A stretch of 64,000 nt of DNA, taken from the NCBI GenBank assembly GCA_018398815.1, contig CM031607.1, positions 85,708,604 through 85,772,603 on the forward strand, given 5' to 3'. Position numbers and translations under genes: made by a program. The number at the start of each line of letters is the position of its first letter. Positions within the stretch are counted from its first letter, which is position 1. The notes under the pieces were generated by a model that ran no database searches, was not told where the DNA came from, and saw only the letters and a program-made list of their open reading frames with translations. The DNA comes from Conus ventricosus. Its lineage: Eukaryota; Mollusca; Gastropoda; Neogastropoda; Conidae. Shown here in pieces: positions 13,001-26,780 of this stretch.

Positions 13001-14000
13001 NNNNNNNNNNNNNNNNNNNNNNNNNNNNNNNNNNNNNNNNNNNNNNNNNNNNNNNNNNNNNNNNNNNNNNNNNNNNNNNNNNNNNNNNNNNNNNNNNNNN
13101 NNNNNNNNNNNNNNNNNNNNNNNNNNNNNNNNNNNNNNNNNNNNNNNNNNNNNNNNNNNNNNNNNNNNNNNNNNNNNNNNNNNNNNNNNNNNNNNNNNNN
13201 NNNNNNNNNNNNNNNNNNNNNNNNNNNNNNNNNNNNNNNNNNNNNNNNNNNNNNNNNNNNNNNNNNNNNNNNNNNNNNNNNNNNNNNNNNNNNNNNNNNN
13301 NNNNNNNNNNNNNNNNNNNNNNNNNNNNNNNNNNNNNNNNNNNNNNNNNNNNNNNNNNNNNNNNNNNNNNNNNNNNNNNNNNNNNNNNNNNNNNNNNNNN
13401 NNNNNNNNNNNNNNNNNNNNNNNNNNNNNNNNNNNNNNNNNNNNNNNNNNNNNNNNNNNNNNNNNNNNNNNNNNNNNNNNNNNNNNNNNNNNNNNNNNNN
13501 NNNNNNNNNNNNNNNNNNNNNNNNNNNNNNNNNNNNNNNNNNNNNNNNNNNNNNNNNNNNNNNNNNNNNNNNNNNNNNNNNNNNNNNNNNNNNNNNNNNN
13601 NNNNNNNNNNNNNNNNNNNNNNNNNNNNNNNNNNNNNNNNNNNNNNNNNNNNNNNNNNNNNNNNNNNNNNNNNNNNNNNNNNNNNNNNNNNNNNNNNNNN
13701 NNNNNNNNNNNNNNNNNNNNNNNNNNNNNNNNNNNNNNNNNNNNNNNNNNNNNNNNNNNNNNNNNNNNNNNNNNNNNNNNNNNNNNNNNNNNNNNNNNNN
13801 NNNNNNNNNNNNNNNNNNNNNNNNNNNNNNNNNNNNNNNNNNNNNNNNNNNNNNNNNNNNNNNNNNNNNNNNNNNNNNNNNNNNNNNNNNNNNNNNNNNN
13901 NNNNNNNNNNNNNNNNNNNNNNNNNNNNNNNNNNNNNNNNNNNNNNNNNNNNNNNNNNNNNNNNNNNNNNNNNNNNNNNNNNNNNNNNNNNNNNNNNNNN
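13001..14000. other. Assembly gap (1,000 N)
   Basis: Exactly 1,000 undetermined bases. The two sides carry the same sequence (9,090-12,990 and 14,001-17,850), so the gap probably has no real content and marks a failed overlap join. Confidence 0.95.
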
Positions 14001-14181
14001 CTTGTCTCACACTCCTGTCCAGCTGTCTCAACTAGACTGCCAATGTACCATGCAAGCCATGTGTCTTTGTCACACATCGATGAACTGGCCTAAGGCTGGC
14101 TTCAATCATCATATCGACCAAGAATAAGATCATCCTTATTGTAAACATTGTGTAGTGCAACACGGTAATAGTCAAACTTAC

Positions 14182-14254
14182 CTTGTTCCTCTTCGTCATG
14201 TAAGTGCTGTAATTCACCACGATCGGGAATTCGAACAACACGTGGTTTTGCCAT
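14182..14254 (-). CDS. First coding exon of an unidentified protein, divergent from CDK5RAP1
   Basis: Read on the minus strand, an ATG with a purine at -3 and G at +4 opens 24 codons (start MAKPRVVRIPDRGELQHLHD) ending in an acidic DEEEQ, then one base before a strong donor GTAAGT. The frame continues past the donor for about 25 codons, but the donor consensus and the charged, low-complexity-free peptide favour a spliced exon. I do not recognise the protein. The remaining exons would lie to the left, in the gap or in the noisy 1-9,090 region. The start codon is 1.1 kb from the CDK5RAP1 start, head to head, so a shared promoter region is plausible. An alternative start 30 codons upstream is possible. 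Confidence 0.5.
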
Positions 14255-15353
14255 TGCTGTTGCGTGCTGTGTACGTTGATTTTGTTTGAAAAGATAAAGA
14301 GTGAAAAGTTGACGGGAAAAACGAAAGCTGTGGACGTCACTGAATCTGTTCCACAAAACTGAATTCATTCAGTTCACAATACACCGTGAATACCCAAGAA
14401 CTTCTTTAAATGGTCTGAGTCCATCAAAGTGAAGGTACCAAGGACGAACAGAATCTGAGCACTCTGCAACGAAATATAGATCTAGCCTCACACAATGGAC
14501 CTGTATTACGTGCACGTTTCATCATACGGAGGCGACCATTGTAAAATGAACACTTCCGGTTATAGTATCTTTTTACACAAAATTGGACATCATCACTTTT
14601 TATTTCAATTTCTTTTACAACAAACGCAACAAAAACTGTAGCTTTGATAACATACCTTATGCAAAAATTCTTTTTTGTTTTGATTTGGCTAGTATTGATT
14701 TTTTCGAGGTGGGGAGGGGGATAAAAGAGCAAGATCGATTTAACTTTGGGTATATTTTCTGAAGATATGAAGTTTCTGTTATGTGAATTCAAAGCTAGCA
14801 ACTAATTGATATGTAACAGAACATGGAATTCAATTCTAAGTTGAAAACAAAATGAGGCAGGAACAGTAATCAATAAACACTAAACCCTACTTGTTTATTG
14901 TCAATTCTAACTGTTAAAAACTAACTGATCCTTCTCAGTTTTGTTGACAAACTAATTAACCACATCCTCCTCAATATTTTTTTTTAATTGCATAGTCAAA
15001 ACTGGGAATTGTTCTCTTCACTAATCATAGAACATTTTGCATCGGGAGAGAGGGGCGGCATAATTTTTTAATTTTTTTAAAATTCTATTTCTTTGCAACG
15101 TTTATCTTGTGAAAGTGTGACTTTCAACTGAGAGAGTTGAGCTAAACACAACCTCCTTTAAACTTCTTATTGTTTTCATCTCTGTCTTTTTTTCATATAA
15201 TGTTTAACAATAAAATAATCAGAGTGTTGATTGTGGCCACATAACAGAAGAAGAAGAAGAAGAATGTGTGACTTGCCACGCACTTCGGCAAAATGCGTAA
15301 ACGTCCCTACGCTTCGGTCATCAGATCACGAATTTACATTAACCCCAGCAAGC
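14255..15353. promoter_or_regulatory. Head-to-head intergenic region, possible bidirectional promoter
   Basis: Non-coding stretch between the divergent starts of the unidentified minus-strand gene and CDK5RAP1. It is AT-rich and contains a short (GAA)n tract at 15,247-15,263. I see no clear TATA box. The 5' UTRs of both genes must lie here. Assignment as a promoter rests on position only. Confidence 0.4.
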
Positions 15354-15736
15354 ATGGCTGCGTCGAGCAGAGGACGGTCTGTACGGCTTTGGAAGTTCCT
15401 CAACAGTCATTTGTACAGCAGTGGCATCCAACAAAACAATAGGAATTGCATAAGATGTGCATATAGTTTGAGTCACAAAAATATTGACATTTTTCAGCTT
15501 GTCAGTAAGCGTTGGTGTGCAACAACAACCTCTGGTTCGGAATCGCAAGAGGATGATACCAGTAGCAGACGACCAGAAACCTGACGGAGGGGCAAGAGAG
15601 AACAAACTTAAAGCCTCCAGAAAACTCGCGCCGTTTGGTCCTCAGTTGTCAGATTTTATTCAGAAGTCAATGACTGTGGAACACGAAGCTGATCAGAGAA
15701 ACATGAAAAAGAATAACAGCGATGCTGCTGACACGG
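15354..15736 (+). CDS. CDK5RAP1: CDK5RAP1 exon 1 (N terminus, import signal)
   Basis: The ATG at 15,354 has A at -3 and G at +4. The peptide starts [20 protein letters not shown], basic and free of acidic residues, as in mitochondrial presequences. The segment [17 protein letters not shown] resembles the RLAAGPTFQHFLKS segment of vertebrate CDK5RAP1. One surplus base within GAAACC (about 15,577-15,580) shifts the frame. The donor at 15,737 (GTCCGT) is weak but its phase (1) fits exon 2 exactly. An undetected small exon in the following intron cannot be excluded. Confidence 0.6.
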
Positions 15737-18120
15737 GTCCGTTCCGTACATCAATCCTGAGATGCTTCATGGAAATCAGAGAAAAGGTCATTGTCACTGT
15801 GCAATTCTGACTGAATGATGATCGTTATTGAACTAGAATCTGAGACAATGTCAGTTATTACAATCACATCAGACAGATCAAGCCTATAAAGTTTCGTAGG
15901 GCAAAATACAAATGATGAACTGGAAAAACAAGGCTTACTTAATGTACAAAACAAAGCGGGCCTACACATCAATTTCCACAAGTACATGTCTTCTGCAGAT
16001 GTTACAACAAACAACAGACTCCCCAGGTCAGAGTTAGAATGAAGGGTTGAAATCATGGAAGTCATTTTGTTTACAGGTAGAATCTTTGGCAGGTATATGT
16101 TGATAAACAAAACATACAAAAATGTTCATTTTATTATTTTTAATTTCTAATTCCTGTGAGTGTATAGATCTTCTTCTTCTTCTTCTTCCTAAAATACTGG
16201 TTCACTCAAAAAGGAGTAGGTCACCAGCGCGCAAAGATATGCAAAGGTCATTATTTATAATGAGGACAGATGTTAAGAAAATATTCTTAGAGGTAGAAAG
16301 AAAGTAGTTTATAACAAAGTACTAGCCCAAAGTGCAATAATTAATGTGGCATAATTCAGACTAGAAAATCGTGGATTTGAGTCCAATCCAAAAACATATT
16401 TGTGTGTGTGTGTTGTTGTTTGTTTGTTTTTTTACTTGTTGCGCTCATTCCCGGGTTGCTGTAAGTTCAGAAGGGAAGAGTTTTTCAACACAGTCATAGT
16501 TTCATCCATTTATCACATATTTTACAGTGTTGCTTTTATTTTGTGACCAACACTGCAGGTATGCATGTTTGTTGGGCCTGGCAGACACTGGAATAGATGA
16601 ACAAAGAAAAGAAGCATAGAGTACATCCTGAAGTGTATGGTGATGTAAGTCTCTGGATATTGTATTGCCTTCATCCACCCCATTTTCCAAAGTATGATTT
16701 TTGTTTTCCTGCATGAATTTGACAGCCCTGAAAAGACGGTAGGCTGGTCTAATGATTAAAAAAAAAAGGAAAAAAGTATGAACTAATCTTAATCGAAGAA
16801 AGTTTATGTTAACATTTTGGTGTTGATGGGTACATAAGGACTCCTGTAAAATCTAATATAGTACACTCAGGCTGCAGGGGGCGAGGGGGGGGGGGGGGGG
16901 GGCCTGCAAGTGTTAAATCAGAATAAGCAACACCAAGGGAACTCGGCAGCTCAGGGATTGACTCTTCAGATAGGCTGCCTAAAAAGAGAAAACCTGATCT
17001 TGGTTGCTCCTTGTGTACTGTGTGGTTGCTCCTTGTGTACTGTGTGGTGCTGGCGCTGTGACAGTGTAAGCCTGAATGTAGCTGCATGTATGAATGTCTG
17101 AGGCATTGGGGTAGAGCCTCTGAGAGGGCTATGGAGATAAAACTGAAAAAACGAAAATCTGGTCTTGTACAGAAGGGATTTTTTTTTAAAACAAGGATGG
17201 TAAGAACTGAGTGTATGGTTGTGCAGTCTAGAGTATGTGGTTTTTTTTGGTGATTACACAACTGGGGTTCAGAAAGTTGATGTGTGTTTGAAGACAGAGA
17301 ATCCCTGGGATCAAACCATTTTTAACTGAGTACTTTTGTAACTTTATTGCTTGAAATATGTTTAGACATGGAACTATGGTAGCACTTTGAAGTAGGCTAT
17401 GTTCAACCTCACTGATTGTGATAGAGGATATTTCATACTCTTTCCCTTCTAAAAGTTGGGGTAATTAATTTGGAACAATCAGCCAGGGTACACCCATGAT
17501 AAGCTGTTTCATAAAATTTTTTAATGAGGTAGATAATTGGAGGAATGTATTGGATTAAAATAGCATGTATGGACTTTAGAGATCAAGACTTGTTCACTGT
17601 GCATTAAAAGGCATAAGGGTTTCAGAGGTGTAAGAGGCAACTCCACGAACAGCATCAAGTTATGTATAAAAACTGCAACGAGCTAATTCTCAACTGTTCA
17701 AATTAACTTTACACAATGAGAGCTATATTTCAAATTTCATTACCCTTGAGGTAGCGTACCTGATTATATCCTTTCAGAAACTTTCATAACAACATGATTT
17801 TTTTTTTCTTAAATTATGCATGATTTGCTCTCAATTACAGTTGTATGTGATTTGCAACACTGTGCAACATTTGTCATTATGTTTGTTTTCAGATTATATC
17901 ATTCCTCTTCTTCTTCCTTTTCTTGATTGTAATAACAGTGATACAGGAGGTCATTTGAAGTCATAGCAAACTTGTTACAAATATTTTATTAATTCTGTTT
18001 CCTTGATTCACTCTGTCAGTCTGTCCCTCTGTCTTTCTCTGTCTGCTTCATTGTGTCTGTCTCTTTCTTACCCACTCTTTCTGTCTGTTCGTCTTTCAGT
18101 CTCTGTCTGTCTGTCTGTCT

Positions 18121-18187
<67 letters not shown>

Positions 18188-18218
18188 GTCTCCCTCTCTC
18201 TCTGTCTGTCTCTCTCTC

Positions 18219-18276
<58 letters not shown>

Positions 18277-20503
18277 AGTTTCTTTCTCTGAATTCTATCT
18301 TGCTCTCTTTTTGTCTGTTTTGTCTACAGCTATACATGCGCTTTACATTGTTTGAAACTTTGATCCAGTCAGGATAAGGTAGAGACGTAATAAACAATTT
18401 AATAGGATTGTGTGAAAACCTAGAAGTTAAAGACACAGTTGCTTGCTTTTGCAGTGTATTTCCAAACATATGGGTGTCAAATGAACGTCAGCGACACAGA
18501 AATCGCTTGGAGCATTCTAAAGAAAAATGGATACAGCAGAACGTCTGTTGCCTCGGAGGTAAGTGAACCTCACATGACCTTAAAGAAGCATAAATACAAT
18601 AAGAAAAATATGAATATTGACTGAATTAATCGCTGATAGTTTCTTTTGGAATGAATGGTTTACTGAAAACTGGCACAGCAAGAGGGTATGAGAAAAAGAG
18701 AATGCAGCTGTCCAGAGTCCTACTTCTCTTACTTCACTGTTCATGGACTGACCTACTTCTGAAACCAGTTACCTGGAAATTTCTGGCATAGAAAATGGAC
18801 TGATCACGGGGCTGGAATAGCTCAGTGGTAGAGCGCGGGACTCATAATCTTGGGGTTGCGGGTTGGAATCTCCACTAGGCCGTTTCGGTACAGGGGATTT
18901 TCCCCTCGGAGTTAACATTGGTTCTGACTCCATTTCCCATACAGTCCTTCGAATTAGACTATAAACTGAGGTTCCGTGTGTGAACACATGCATAACATCT
19001 TGCACACACGTAAAATCCCATCACCAACTTTCGGAAGAGAAGGTCAGTTTGGCTGTTGGTATGGATGACACGTTACACATAGCATCACCTTCGTTGGAGT
19101 ATGGCTGCCTTACTGGTGGGATAAAAAATGGTCATACACACAAAACTCCACTCCCTTTGTTGGGTAGATGGGATTAATCCTTGCCTTTCCATATAGGGAG
19201 TGTCCGCAGGAGTATCAGCCTGCGTACGCAGAAGAAGAAGGACTGAACAGCTCAAAGGGGTTACAGCGTGTGGAGTTGTAGATGAATTGTGCAGTTTAGA
19301 TGTTTTATATTATCATGGACATAGAAATGATAGTGTTAAACTATTTAATATTTTTAGGTCATTTCAGCATTTTTACGCTCACATATGGGAAAGTTATGTC
19401 TCTCTGAGTCTGTCGATAAAAGGAATTGCTACAAAATACAGTAGAAATGTTGTCAGACTCATTTTTTTCTAGTTCTACTCCACAAACATGTCATCCTGAC
19501 ATTATTTCAGTCATTCACTGTTTGATTTCTAATCCTTTTTTCCCAATTAAGGAGGAAAAGACTGTCCAGGTATGAGTGCATTTTTTTTTTTTTTGGCAAT
19601 CCTGTAAGCCTGTGGGAAGATTGGGTGATTGTGTTTCCACATCAAATATATATACATAAATAAGGCATCGATTCCAGAGACTTTGGCGTGGGAAGGTACT
19701 CATGCAACACAGCAGTGTTTGCAGCTAGGCCTACAATTATGCAGTCCATTGACTCATAAACCTTGGAGGATGGGGTGGGGGGATACTCACAAACTCGAAT
19801 CGTTTTAACTTATTCCAGTTATAGCTCACATATGTGATGAACCCATAAAGACTTGTGTTGATTCGTTTATGAAATCTTCAGACTGTAGGCCTTCTGAACA
19901 GCAACTTTTAAACAAATCTTAAATAAATGTTAGCGAACCGCCAGAAAAACGTGGACAAACGAGTCACAAGACAAAACGCAACGTGTTTTGACCCCTTAGT
20001 TCTTCTTCAGGTGAGATACAAATGAATAAAATAACGAAAATTCACATAGCTTTGATCGCTTCAGATCGCTGAAGAAGACCTAAGGGGTCGAAACGCGTTG
20101 TGTTTTTGTCTTGTGACTTGTTTGTCCACGTTTCTCTGGGCGGTTCGCTAACATTTATTTAAGATTTGTTTAGATTTCCGCCTGCAGTCGTCTCACATTG
20201 CAACTAGCAACTTTTAAGTCATTTGAAAATATTTTTGATGATTTGCCAAAGGTGGACCACCAGAGGCTTATTAAATCCTGTGTCATGTGATTTCTTCTTC
20301 AGCTTAAGACTGTCTGACAGTAAGTTGCTTTCATATCTTGTATATCATGAATTTTCACAAAACTCCACTCGCAAACATCAGTAACTTGCTTTGTGAATTT
20401 GTACTCATAATATCTTGATAGGATTATGGTTATTATCATCATTACCAGTATATGCTTCTTAGTTGTTGGAAAAGCAGTAGTTGATGATAGTTTTGATAGC
20501 TAC

Positions 20504-20576
<73 letters not shown>

Positions 20577-21327
20577 CTTGATTAGTTGTTCTGCTGAATC
20601 TAGAACATGTGAAAGTTGCAAATACAATTTAGAGTTGATGCATGTTTGCTTTCCACTTTCAGTTATTCGAAAACAGTTATTAAGCATTAACATTTATGCT
20701 ATCATAGTTTTACATGTTTAACCTCAGATGTTAAGAAGTATTTATAAAATAATGCATATGATTGATTTGAAAAACAAAAAGCATGTAACTGATTTGAATT
20801 TTTTTTTAAAGAATGTCTTGCTAAAGAAATTATAGAGAAAAAGAAATGTCTTGCTAAAGAAATTATAGAACTAGAAGCAGAATCGTGAGAGATTTATTTT
20901 CTCATTCCTTTAGTAAACAAATGTAAAAGTGACTAGGGTTTATGACAGTTGAAATGTTAAATTTTGAAAATAGTGTCAGAATTAAAGCTTAATTAAAGTT
21001 CTGAAGGTAAGAAAGGGTAGAGCTACCATGCAAACATTTAGTGGAAATACATTGAGTTTTTTTGTTTTTTTCCCCATTGTCGGACAGGCTAATGTGATCC
21101 TGCTGATGACCTGTGCTATCAGAGAAGGTGCCGAAGACAAAAGTGTGGAGTCGTCTGGAGTACTTCAAGTCGTTGAAGAGAAAGCTGCATGGACAGAGGG
21201 CAGCGCCTGTCACCATAGGAATTCTGGGTAAGGACAAGAGAGAGAGAGAGAGAGAGATAAAAGAAAATAATGAAAAATGTGCCCCTCTTTCTCTCACACA
21301 TACACACACGTGCATGCACGCACACAT

Positions 21328-21362
<35 letters not shown>

Positions 21363-21377
21363 GTGCGCACGCATACA

Positions 21378-21414
<37 letters not shown>

Positions 21415-21503
21415 CAACACACAACACACACACACACACACACACGCACACACACACACACACACACACACTCACTCAGACACACATACACGCGTGCGCG
21501 CGC

Positions 21504-21569
<66 letters not shown>

Positions 21570-21582
21570 AGACACACACACA

Positions 21583-21633
<51 letters not shown>

Positions 21634-21663
21634 TCAGACACACATACACGCGTGTGCGCGCAC

Positions 21664-21716
<53 letters not shown>

Positions 21717-21723
21717 ATACACG

Positions 21724-21768
<45 letters not shown>

Positions 21769-23695
21769 CTCTGCAGCATGGTCTTTGCCAGGCTAGCTGG
21801 CTGTGAAATGTTCCATTATCGCTTCTGCTCTTTTCCTTTGTATATTTTATCATCAACCGGTTGTGAACAACTGAAGTGTGTGTTTGTGTGTATGCTTGTG
21901 TGTGTATGTGTGCGCACGTGTGTGTGTGTGTGCGTGTGACCTTTGCCCTACAGGTTGCATGGCGGAGAGGCTGAAGCAGAAGATCGTGGAGAGGGAGAAA
22001 ATGGTGGACGTGGTCTGCGGACCAGATGCCTACAGAGATTTGCCCCATCTCCTGGCGTCGTCCTTCACCTCTGGACAGGCTGCAGGTGCTGTGGCTGCTA
22101 CACTGTAGTGCCTGGAAGTTCATTTTGTTTGTTTGTTTTTATTTTCCATCTTTGTGGGCCTCTCTGTGTTGAGTCATTCCTGTGTCAAGCTACTGTCTTT
22201 CTCTAAATGGTTCTTTTCATTCTCAAATTAAATCCGCTACAGACCAGGCATCAGAATGGTTCATGGATCCGTGAATTTCAGAGAGAATTATTGATTCCTG
22301 AGCATGGAGTTCATTCTGGGTTCCACTGTTTCACTCGTTTGCCAAGCACAATCTTATTCTCAGATGGTACTCTCAAACAGCGATTCTCCTTTTTAGTTCA
22401 ATACATGGACTAGTCAGAGCTATTGTTTTGGGCACATTTTCAGAGTAGAATGACGACTATGTCTATCGTCCGCTGAGATGTGCACACATGTGATGACACA
22501 TTGACAGTGAATACAGCAATGAATGGCAATGGTTATGGTGCTCAAAACTGTTCACTTTTGGTGAAAAGGGGGAAGTGAGCGCTATGGTCTGTGGATTCAT
22601 AAGATCGACATGCCATGGAAAGCAAGATGTGCTTTGTGCAATGTCGATTTTGTCTGCAGACAAAGCGTTGTGACCGCACTCACTCACTGACCTCTTGAAA
22701 ACTGCTCCCCTCTTAAATATGCTTCCAGGAGAGACCCCGAAGTGCATTCTTACTAACAAAAAAAGATCATGTGTCAGTTTCAGGGGAGGCTTTACACACA
22801 CACACACACACCCTTCCCCCCACCTCCCAGCACCCTTGTACCACACTAGGGGCCTAGCCATCCCTAGACCCCGTCCTGTTTCAGAGGATTGCACTTCAGA
22901 CTATTCTGATGCCTGACAGATCCATTCAGTCATTGAACTATTCAGCTCATGGAACTGCAGCCTGTTACTGAAGGAGAGGAGAGTTACACTGACAATGAGG
23001 AAGAATTCCGTCCGTGAGCAGAGCAATGGGGGAAAGGAGAGAGAGGGGATGTTTATGAGAATTGTGAAAATGTATTCAAAGACAAGAATATTGGATATCT
23101 TTCTTTCTTTTTTTCAGTAGTTAGAGCTTGATTGTCAGATAGATCATGTGCAAATGAGATGAGTAACTCTTGTCCTTGACATAGGAACAGTCTGGAAGAG
23201 TTGTCTCTTGTGGGTTGAAATTCCCCAGATACATATAAAGATAGAGAGACAGACAGATATAGATAGATATATGGATATGTGTTCGTATTTAATGGCATAT
23301 TTTTTTACACTGTTAGATATAGATATATGGATATGTGTTTGTATTATATGGCATAATTTTTTTTACACTGTTTATTATGCTATACATAAATGGCAGGCAG
23401 CGTGCATTCACATCCAATGTAAGACCATGGGTAAGCGCTCATGAGCTCCAGCAGCAGAGAAAATTTCATACATGTGTGACACATGACTAAGTTGATGTAT
23501 GATGACTGTACATTTGTGATGCATGTGTAACTGAATGTATGATGTCAAAGATCTTACAAAAAGAGCACAGCCAAGTATGTTGAAGTATAAAGACATCATC
23601 GAGCCTCCTGTCTTCACTATTTTTATCATGTGCTTATCAGAGTTGTTTGTCTTCCTCGACAAGATCTCTCTCTGTCACACACACAGAGACGGACA

Positions 23696-23768
<73 letters not shown>

Positions 23769-25337
23769 ATTCTGTCTCACCTGTAGTTGACGCTTACACA
23801 TACCTTACACAAATGCATACAGCATGCAGTTCTGTTTGTTTGCAGTGAACGTTCAGCTGTCGTTGGAGGAGACCTATGCAGACGTCATCCCAGTTCGTCA
23901 AAACCCAAACAGTCCTTCCGCCTTTGTGTAAGTACCTGGTTACTGTTTACTGACGTCGACAAAATTTGATCACATTGTTTGGGGGGCGGAGAGGATCAGC
24001 TTTCTCAAAATTCTATTCAATAGGGTTTTGTGGAAATGGGATTGTGTTTTCAAATGTTACAAGCAAGGCGTCGGTCATCCAGTGTGCTCATTAATCGAAG
24101 GCACTAGCACCTTTACTCCAGAATGCCTTGTATGTCCAGAATTACATCAAGCATAGAACCATCACATTGTTTTGCCTTGTATGTCCAGAATTACATCAAG
24201 CATAGAACCATCACATTGTTTTGCCTTGTATGTCCAGAATCACATCAAGCATAGAACCATCACATTGTTTTGCCTTGTATGTCCAGAATTACATCAAGCA
24301 TAGAACCATCACATTGTTTTGCCTTGTATGTCCAGAATTACATCAAGCATAGAACCATCACATTGTTTTGCCTTGTATGTCCAGAATTACATCAAGCATA
24401 GAACCATCACATTGTTTTGCCTTGTATGTCCAGAATTACATCAAGCATAGAACCATCACATTGTTTTGTCACGTAAAAGTTGTTGTGGAATGGCATAAAC
24501 ACATAGGAGGCAAGATAATTCCTGGTCTGTGTGGGAAATCATTCTCAGGGTGAACAGGTTTGTTCTTTTCTTTTTCCCTCTGTTTTTCATTCCCACCCAA
24601 TTTTTAGTTTTGATCTCCGAAAAAGTCCTTTAACTGAGAGCATTTTTGAGCATGTTTGTCCAGCATGCATGTTATGCTAGTGAAAGGAAACATAATCATG
24701 AGGGTGTTGTTGGTGGTTGAATTCTGATGAATAATTAGAAGATTCCATGCGAACAGAAATAGACAATAACGGAAATGGGTTCAGATATATCTGCACATGA
24801 ACAGGAAAAAAATGTTTTGCTGGACGAAAGGGGAATGCTGTGTGTAGGAGGGGAGAGGTGGGTGGATGGGGGTGAAAGAAGCATGTAAATTTCATGCAGA
24901 GATTCTTCTTCTTCTTCTGCATACGCAGGTCATACTCATGCGGACACCCCCTGTATAGACAGGCAAGGGTTAATCCCATCTACCCTACAAAGGGAGTGGA
25001 GTTTTGTGTGTATGACCGTTTTTTTTATCCCGCCATTAAGGCAGCTGTACTCCAGCTTCGGGAAGGTGCATGCTATGTGTAACGTGTCATCCATACCAAC
25101 GGCCAAACTGGCCTTCTCTTCCGAAAGTTGGTGATGGAATTTTACGTGTGTGCAAGATGTTGTGCGTGCGTTCACACACGGAACCTCGGTTTATAGTCTC
25201 ATTTGAAGGACTGTATGGGAAATGGAGTCAGTACCAATGTTAACTCCAAGGGAAAAATCCCCCTGTACCGAAATGGCCGGGCGGAGATTCGAACCCGCAA
25301 CCCCAAGATTACGAGTCTGGCATCGTACCACTGAGCT

Positions 25338-25392
<55 letters not shown>

Positions 25393-26741
25393 ACACACAC
25401 ACTCCTCCCGTGCAGAGATATTTGAGACAGCAAAGCTGTGTACCACTGGTTCCTCAGCAGCCAAGGTTCCTCTTCTTGCCAAGCTGTTCAGAGCATCCTC
25501 TGTCGTGACAGAAGAAGGAAATCTTGAGCATCTGTGCATGGGCAGGTCGATCATGCGGGGCTGCGACAACATGTGCACCTACTGCATCGTCCCCTTCACA
25601 CGGGGCCGGGAGAGAAGCAGACCCATCGCCTCCATTCTGGAGGAAATCAGGCAGCTCTCCGAGGAGGTACAAACTTCTGTCGGTTCCTGTCTCTTTTTAC
25701 TTTTTATTGACCACTGGTGTTTACTCAAATCTCTTCTCTCTTCCTTACGTTGTGTTTGTGGTGTTTGTATTGCCAGTTGATCTGAAGGAGGGGGGCGTAG
25801 CTGTCAGTAGAACTTCATCAGTACGTTTTTGTTCCATTTTCTTCTTTTTCATGGCTACAGTTTTATAATTTGATCAGCTAAGTTGCTGGCAACTGGAGTG
25901 TCAGGAAGAATGTTCAAGCATGGAACTTGTTATTGAAATCCCCAGCCCTTTGCCTGGACCACCTCGTAGATGATGGTTTAATTCATATTGTGCTGAACTG
26001 ATCATCTGTAAGAATGAGTTATCGTAAGTATGTCGTGCAGTGCTCAACATGTTACACCAGAGGCAGCATCTACACATGTACATGTATGGTCTACATTCCA
26101 CACATCATTTACACTGCGTGATTGTGCAGGGCATCAAAGAGGTCATGTTGCTGGGTCAGAACGTCAACAGCTATCGAGACCTGTCCGAGTCGTCTAGCAT
26201 GGGCGGGGTTGACGTCCAGTCCCTTGACGGAGATGAGCCGTGGTTTCCGCACTGTGTACAAGCCTCGCTCAGGCGGCCGTCGCTTTGCTGATCTCCTGGA
26301 GAAGGTGTCGCAGATCGACCCCGAGATGAGGATAAGATTCACTTCGCCGCATCCCAAAGACTTTCCTGACGAGGTGGGAAGAAGACAGCAGGAGCATTCA
26401 TCGATCAGACAGAAGTGGATTCTCTCTGGCCCCCATCTCTCTTTTGTTGCTCTGTGACAATCTGTCAGTGAAGAAAAGTAATGTATTGACTTCCTGACAT
26501 TGCCTGCTGACCAGGCTGGATTAGCAAGCATTTTTTCCCCCTGGCTGATTTATACGTTTGGTCAGAGGTACAGGAATGTAAAGTAAATATACCCCATGTA
26601 GTTTCAGGCTCACACGATGTACTGCTTTTCCTAGTGTCTGGTCCACATATGTGTATTTGAAAAAAAATGTACAGGTACTTGTTTTCATTATTCTGCACGC
26701 ACACACACACTTGTGCATGTGTGTGCGCAATCACACACGCA

Positions 26742-26780
<39 letters not shown>

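Noticed and set aside
12893..14127. Open frames of nearly 400 codons on both strands
   Set aside because: They consist of the 1,000 N of the gap.
18808..18885. tRNA gene
   Set aside because: A and B boxes are present, but the sequence continues into a shared ~430-bp body with a simple-repeat tail and has dispersed copies, so it is the head of a SINE. The same holds for the heads at 25,270-25,341 and 45,240-45,305.
21113..21939. Long frames of alternating His-Thr or Cys-Val in (CA)n/(GT)n arrays here and at 18,003, 44,110, 47,295, 52,825 and elsewhere
   Set aside because: They are translations of dinucleotide repeats on either strand, open only because the repeat has no stop codon.
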